Assembly (NCBI GenBank): GCA_955652025.1
Contig: CATPAO010000083.1
Coordinates: forward strand, 1 to 9,263
Direction of reading: 5' to 3'
DNA length: 9,263 nucleotides
Source: Casimicrobiaceae bacterium
GTDB taxonomy: Bacteria > Pseudomonadota > Gammaproteobacteria > Burkholderiales > Casimicrobiaceae
Below the pieces are notes generated by a model. It made no database searches. It saw only the letters and a list, made by a program, of their open reading frames with translations, and had not been told where the DNA came from. Made by a program: the position numbers and the translations under genes. Below, piece after piece: positions 7,504 to 9,263 of this stretch. Numbering within the stretch: the stretch's first letter is position 1; every line of letters begins with the position of its first letter.

Positions 7504-8180
7504 CAATGTGTCCTTTTGCCGGACGGCTCGGGCCGCGCGGCGAGCCGTCGCCCGATCGTGCCGTCCCAAAGCGCGGCCAGCGCGCGTTCGAGTTCCTTCG
7601 GATAATCGATCGCGTCGATGTGGCAGTCGGCCGAAGCCAGGTCCGCCACGTTCGCCGTCATCTGCCACAGGCCGACGATCAGAGCGTAGCTATGCCGCAG
7701 CAGCGCGACGCCCTGACCGGGCGCGAGTTCGGGAAAATGGCGCTCGAGTCCGGCGCCGGCGGCGGCAAGCCGACCCGCCATGCGCTCCTTGAATGCGAAC
7801 GCGATCTCACGCGGGACTTCGGTTTCCACGATCCCGAAGCAGCGCGTGGCGAGCGGTAGGAATGTCGTGCGCTCGACGATGTGCGTTCGCGTCAGCGCGG
7901 TGACCGCCGCGATGCTGACTTCGCCCGGCTCGTCGAGCAGCGCGATGAGCGCGCGGAAAAAGTCGTCGGCGTGCCGCTCGTGCAGCGCAAGCAAGAGCTC
8001 GTCCTTGCTCGCGAAGTAAAGATAGACGGTGCCTTTGGCGAGGCCGGCCTCGTCGGCCACCTCCGCCATATTGGCGACGCGCACTGGCGCGGTCGTCAAC
8101 AGGCGTTCGGCGGCGTCAAGAATGGCTTGATGCCGTTCCTGCTTGTCCTCGGTGTGGATTGCACGCTGTCGAATGACCAT
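7503..8180 (-). CDS. TetR/AcrR-family transcriptional regulator, probable local repressor of the efflux operon
   Basis: This is a 225-residue cytoplasmic regulator. The N-terminal DNA-binding domain (about residues 14-62) has RHQAILDAAERLL (helix 1) and the helix-turn-helix MAEVADEAGLAKGTVYLYFASKDEL (positions 38-62; key residues Ala42, Gly46, Lys49-Gly50-Thr51, Tyr53, Tyr55-Phe56, Lys59), the classic TetR signature. The C-terminal two thirds are helical and poorly conserved, as expected of a ligand-binding/dimerisation domain, so the inducer is unknown. I chose the ATG at 8180 because TAGGGAG lies 9 bases upstream; a longer in-frame start near 8219 would be within the operator and add unconserved residues. 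It is the first gene of the unit and is translationally coupled to the adaptor. Two matching inverted-repeat sites upstream suggest autorepression of the whole operon. Confidence 0.93.
   Translation of the reverse strand: MVIRQRAIHTEDKQERHQAILDAAERLLTTAPVRVANMAEVADEAGLAKGTVYLYFASKDELLLALHERHADDFFRALIALLDEPGEVSIAAVTALTRTHIVERTTFLPLATRCFGIVETEVPREIAFAFKERMAGRLAAAGAGLERHFPELAPGQGVALLRHSYALIVGLWQMTANVADLASADCHIDAIDYPKELERALAALWDGTIGRRLAARPEPSGKRTH
7511..7517 (-). promoter_or_regulatory. Ribosome binding site of the adaptor gene
   Basis: AAAAGGA on the minus strand lies inside the last codons of tetR, 7 bases before the adaptor ATG at 7503. This spacing is ideal and fixes the start. Together with the TGATG stop/start overlap it suggests that ribosomes finishing tetR re-initiate directly on the adaptor. 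Confidence 0.75.
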
Positions 8181-8189
8181 GTCTTTACG

Positions 8190-8196
8190 CTCCCTA
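8190..8196 (-). promoter_or_regulatory. Ribosome binding site of the TetR-type regulator
   Basis: TAGGGAG on the minus strand is 9 bases before the ATG at 8180 and decides the start. It directly abuts an inverted repeat (8197-8216) that could fold in the mRNA leader. Confidence 0.65.
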
Positions 8197-8216
8197 ACCC
8201 GCAACTGACTGCGGGT
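8197..8216. repeat. Inverted repeat with 7-base arms in the tetR leader
   Basis: The arms ACCCGCA (8197-8203) and TGCGGGT (8210-8216) are exact reverse complements around a 6-base loop. On the minus-strand transcript this would make a GC-rich stem-loop ending right at the Shine-Dalgarno of tetR. It overlaps the downstream putative operator (8203-8221), so the DNA may serve as an operator, an RNA structure, or both. No run of T follows, so it is not an intrinsic terminator. Confidence 0.5.
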
Positions 8217-8221
8217 CACTT
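8203..8221. promoter_or_regulatory. Putative TetR operator 2 (leader site)
   Basis: The plus-strand site AACTGACTGCGGGTCACTT is an imperfect palindrome with TGAC and GTCA half-sites plus flanking AA/TT. It matches operator 1 at 14 of 19 positions. Its centre (8212) is 31 bases from the centre of operator 1 (8243), about three helical turns, so both sites face the same side of the helix. The site lies between the predicted transcription start and the tetR ATG. Assignment to this regulator is an inference from position and repetition. Confidence 0.6.
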
Positions 8222-8228
8222 GCTCGAA

Positions 8229-8257
8229 AGCCTAAATGACCTAGGGTCAGTTGTCAA
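8229..8257 (-). promoter_or_regulatory. Predicted sigma-70 promoter of the tetR-adaptor-RND operon
   Basis: On the minus strand there is a perfect -35 hexamer TTGACA (8257-8252), a 17-base spacer, and a poor -10 TAGGCT (8234-8229, 3 of 6 consensus positions). Initiation would fall near 8222, leaving a leader of about 40 bases before the ATG at 8180. The spacer contains the palindromic operator 1, so a bound repressor would block RNA polymerase directly. Confidence 0.6.
8234..8252. promoter_or_regulatory. Putative TetR operator 1 (in the promoter spacer)
   Basis: The plus-strand site AAATGACCTAGGGTCAGTT has exact 5-base arms TGACC and GGTCA around a 3-base centre, extended by AA/TT pairs outside one mismatch. 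It fills the spacer between the -35 and -10 hexamers of the operon promoter, the classic position for an autorepressing TetR-family protein. A second copy of the pattern lies 31 bases away (8203-8221). Confidence 0.68.
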
Positions 8258-8264
8258 TAGGGTT

Positions 8265-8278
8265 GGAGGCGGGCCTCC
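8265..8278. repeat. Short GC-rich inverted repeat in the divergent intergenic region
   Basis: GGAGGCGGGCCTCC is a near-perfect palindrome (arms GGAGGC and GCCTCC around GG). It lies upstream of the -35 of the tetR promoter and about 90 bases before the GYD gene. It does not match the operator pattern and lacks a T-run, so no role is assigned. The rest of 8279-8355 shows no convincing promoter: a weak TTCGCA / AATCGT pair (8279-8307, 17-base spacer) is the best plus-strand candidate for the GYD gene. Confidence 0.3.
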
Positions 8279-8355
8279 TTCGCACGCCTGGATCGGCGCA
8301 GAATCGTGCCGCCGGGACGACCGGCGACCATCACGTCAACGAGAGCGAATTCATT

Positions 8356-8361
8356 GGGAGG
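8356..8361 (+). promoter_or_regulatory. Ribosome binding site of the GYD-domain gene
   Basis: GGGAGG is 7 bases before the ATG at 8369, a strong match to the anti-Shine-Dalgarno at optimal spacing. It fixes the start against the longer in-frame ATG at 8306. Confidence 0.8.
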
Positions 8362-8368
8362 CTTCGCA

Positions 8369-8689
8369 ATGGGCAAATACCTGTTTCAAGCGCGCTACAC
8401 GAGCGAAGGCGCGAAGGGATTGGTGGCAGAAGGCGGAACCGGGCGGCGCGCGGCGGTCGAAAAGGCAGTCGCGGGCGTCGGCGGCAAGCTGGAAGCCTTC
8501 TACTTCGCGTTGGGCGAAGTCGACGCTTACTTGATCGTGGACCTTCCGGACAATGCGACCGCCGCGGCGGTCGCGCTCGCGGTCAATCAATCGGGACGGG
8601 TGTCGACCCGGACGACCGCGCTGATGACCGTGGAGGAATTCGACAAGGCGACGAAGAAAACCGTCGCGTATCGTCCGCCCGGAGGCTGA
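8369..8689 (+). CDS. GYD-domain protein of unknown function
   Basis: This small soluble protein of 106 residues has no signal peptide or membrane segment. It matches the GYD family from memory: the N-terminal strand MGKYLFQARYTSEGAKGL (1-18), GGTGRRAAVEKAV (about 23-35), GKLEAFYFALGEVDAYLIVDLPD (about 40-62, with the Gly-Glu-Val-Asp-Ala-Tyr segment in place of the G-Y-D-like motif), then TTALMTVEEFDKATKK toward the end and a Tyr-Arg-Pro-Pro-Gly-Gly C-terminus. The fold is probably a dimeric ferredoxin-like alpha/beta barrel. No reaction is established, and no catalytic residue can be assigned. It is the only plus-strand gene. It diverges from the tetR-efflux operon across 188 bases and converges on the hydrolase gene with a 5-base gap, so it is probably transcribed alone. 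It could be influenced by the shared intergenic operators. Confidence 0.85.
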   Translation: MGKYLFQARYTSEGAKGLVAEGGTGRRAAVEKAVAGVGGKLEAFYFALGEVDAYLIVDLPDNATAAAVALAVNQSGRVSTRTTALMTVEEFDKATKKTVAYRPPGG

Positions 8690-8694
8690 ACGAT

Positions 8695-9263
8695 CTAAAA
8701 CAGCGCAAGCGTCGCGCGCGTGAGTTCGCTGCTGGGATCGGCGTAGTCGAGCACGACGTTGAAATGGTGTCGGCCGGAGATGAATAGCGGCGCGTTAGCT
8801 CCCCGCGGTCGGTTGCCCGGCCAGGCGTCGAAGAGCAGCGCCGATTGGCGCAGGAACTCGGACGTTTCGTCGGCGCCGCACGCGACCACCAGCGGTGCAT
8901 CGGTCTCGGCTGGGTAATGCACGGGGGACAAACGGCGCGCTTCGGCGCCATCGAGGCGCAAGTCGGCGTTCATCGTCGACAACACGAGCGGTTCCAAGTC
9001 GTGCACGCCGGACAGCGTGACGCCGCCCGCGAACGGCGCGCGAGGCAATCCATGCGCACGCCAGTCGGTCGCGAAGAGCATCGCCGTCAGGTGCCCGCCG
9101 GCCGAATGCCCGCCGACGACGAGGCGATCGCATCGCGCGCCGTGCTTTTCGCCTTCCCGCAGCAGCCAGAGAACGGCGCGCGTGCACTCGTCGACGATGG
9201 CCCCGATCGACACCGCCGGGCACAGGTCGTAATTCACGACCGCAACGACGATGCCCTGCGCGA
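8695..9263 (-). CDS. Alpha/beta hydrolase, C-terminal part (5' end beyond the right edge)
   Basis: The visible 188 codons run from the right edge to a TAG at 8697-8695. The frame is open across the edge (AQGIVVAVVNYDLCP...), so the GTG at 9237 is internal, not the start. This is an esterase/arylformamidase-like alpha/beta hydrolase. The strand VVAVVNYDLCP is followed by the nucleophile elbow VVGGHSAGGHLTAM, with the catalytic Ser codon at 9105-9103 (GHSAGG). An acidic candidate lies in VVACGADETSE, and the catalytic His is in the GRHHFNVV segment (His codons 8769-8764). The oxyanion-hole motif would be in the missing N-terminal part. The family includes kynurenine formamidases and carboxylesterases, and the substrate cannot be told from this fragment. 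Its upstream neighbours are outside the window. Confidence 0.88.
   Translation of the reverse strand, partial: AQGIVVAVVNYDLCPAVSIGAIVDECTRAVLWLLREGEKHGARCDRLVVGGHSAGGHLTAMLFATDWRAHGLPRAPFAGGVTLSGVHDLEPLVLSTMNADLRLDGAEARRLSPVHYPAETDAPLVVACGADETSEFLRQSALLFDAWPGNRPRGANAPLFISGRHHFNVVLDYADPSSELTRATLALF

Noticed and set aside
8235..8239. A longer tetR start near 8219 inside the operator region.
   Set aside because: It has no ribosome site and would place the start upstream of the TAGGGAG that correctly serves the ATG at 8180. The predicted transcript start near 8222 would leave almost no leader.
9235..9237. GTG at 9237 as the start of the hydrolase.
   Set aside because: The frame stays open to the window edge, and the upstream residues continue a typical beta-strand (GIVVAVVNYDLCP), so the gene is 5'-truncated by the window.

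Overview
This is a high-GC, gene-dense chromosomal window. It most likely comes from a betaproteobacterium, or a close relative among the Proteobacteria. Three things suggest this: the order ribBA-ribH-nusB-thiL-pgpA, a RibBA whose GTP cyclohydrolase II half is degenerate in the way common in that class, and a RibH with the motif spacing of betaproteobacterial lumazine synthases. No rRNA, tRNA, CRISPR array, insertion sequence or phage gene was seen. Nothing points to recent transfer.

Layout. Positions 1-8180 carry eight genes, all on the minus strand, so they read from right to left: tetR-type repressor (8180-7503), efflux periplasmic adaptor lipoprotein (7503-6337), RND efflux permease (6314-3138), ribBA (3085-1982), ribH (1985-1482), nusB (1492-1049), thiL (1017-46) and the first 16 codons of pgpA (49 to beyond the left edge). 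Several junctions overlap (tetR/adaptor TGATG, ribBA/ribH ATGA, ribH/nusB 11 bases, thiL/pgpA GTGA). The largest gap in the run is 52 bases. A 188-base intergenic region (8181-8368) separates this block from a plus-strand gene for a small GYD-domain protein (8369-8689). That gene is followed, convergently and only 5 bases away, by the 3' part of an alpha/beta hydrolase gene on the minus strand, which runs off the right edge.

How the genes work together. The right half of the block is a self-regulated drug-efflux operon (repressor, adaptor, inner-membrane pump). It has no outer-membrane channel gene, so the pump probably borrows a TolC-type protein encoded elsewhere. The left half is a housekeeping riboflavin/thiamine/lipid group: RibBA and RibH supply and use dihydroxybutanone phosphate to make lumazine, NusB serves rRNA antitermination, ThiL makes thiamine diphosphate, and PgpA makes phosphatidylglycerol.

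The most informative non-coding signal is upstream of tetR. A promoter with a perfect -35 (TTGACA), a 17-base spacer and a poor -10 contains a 19-base near-palindrome in its spacer. A second 19-base site matching at 14 of 19 positions lies exactly 31 bases (about three helical turns) downstream, in the leader. These look like paired operators of the TetR-type repressor. I did not find convincing evidence of an entirely new system here.
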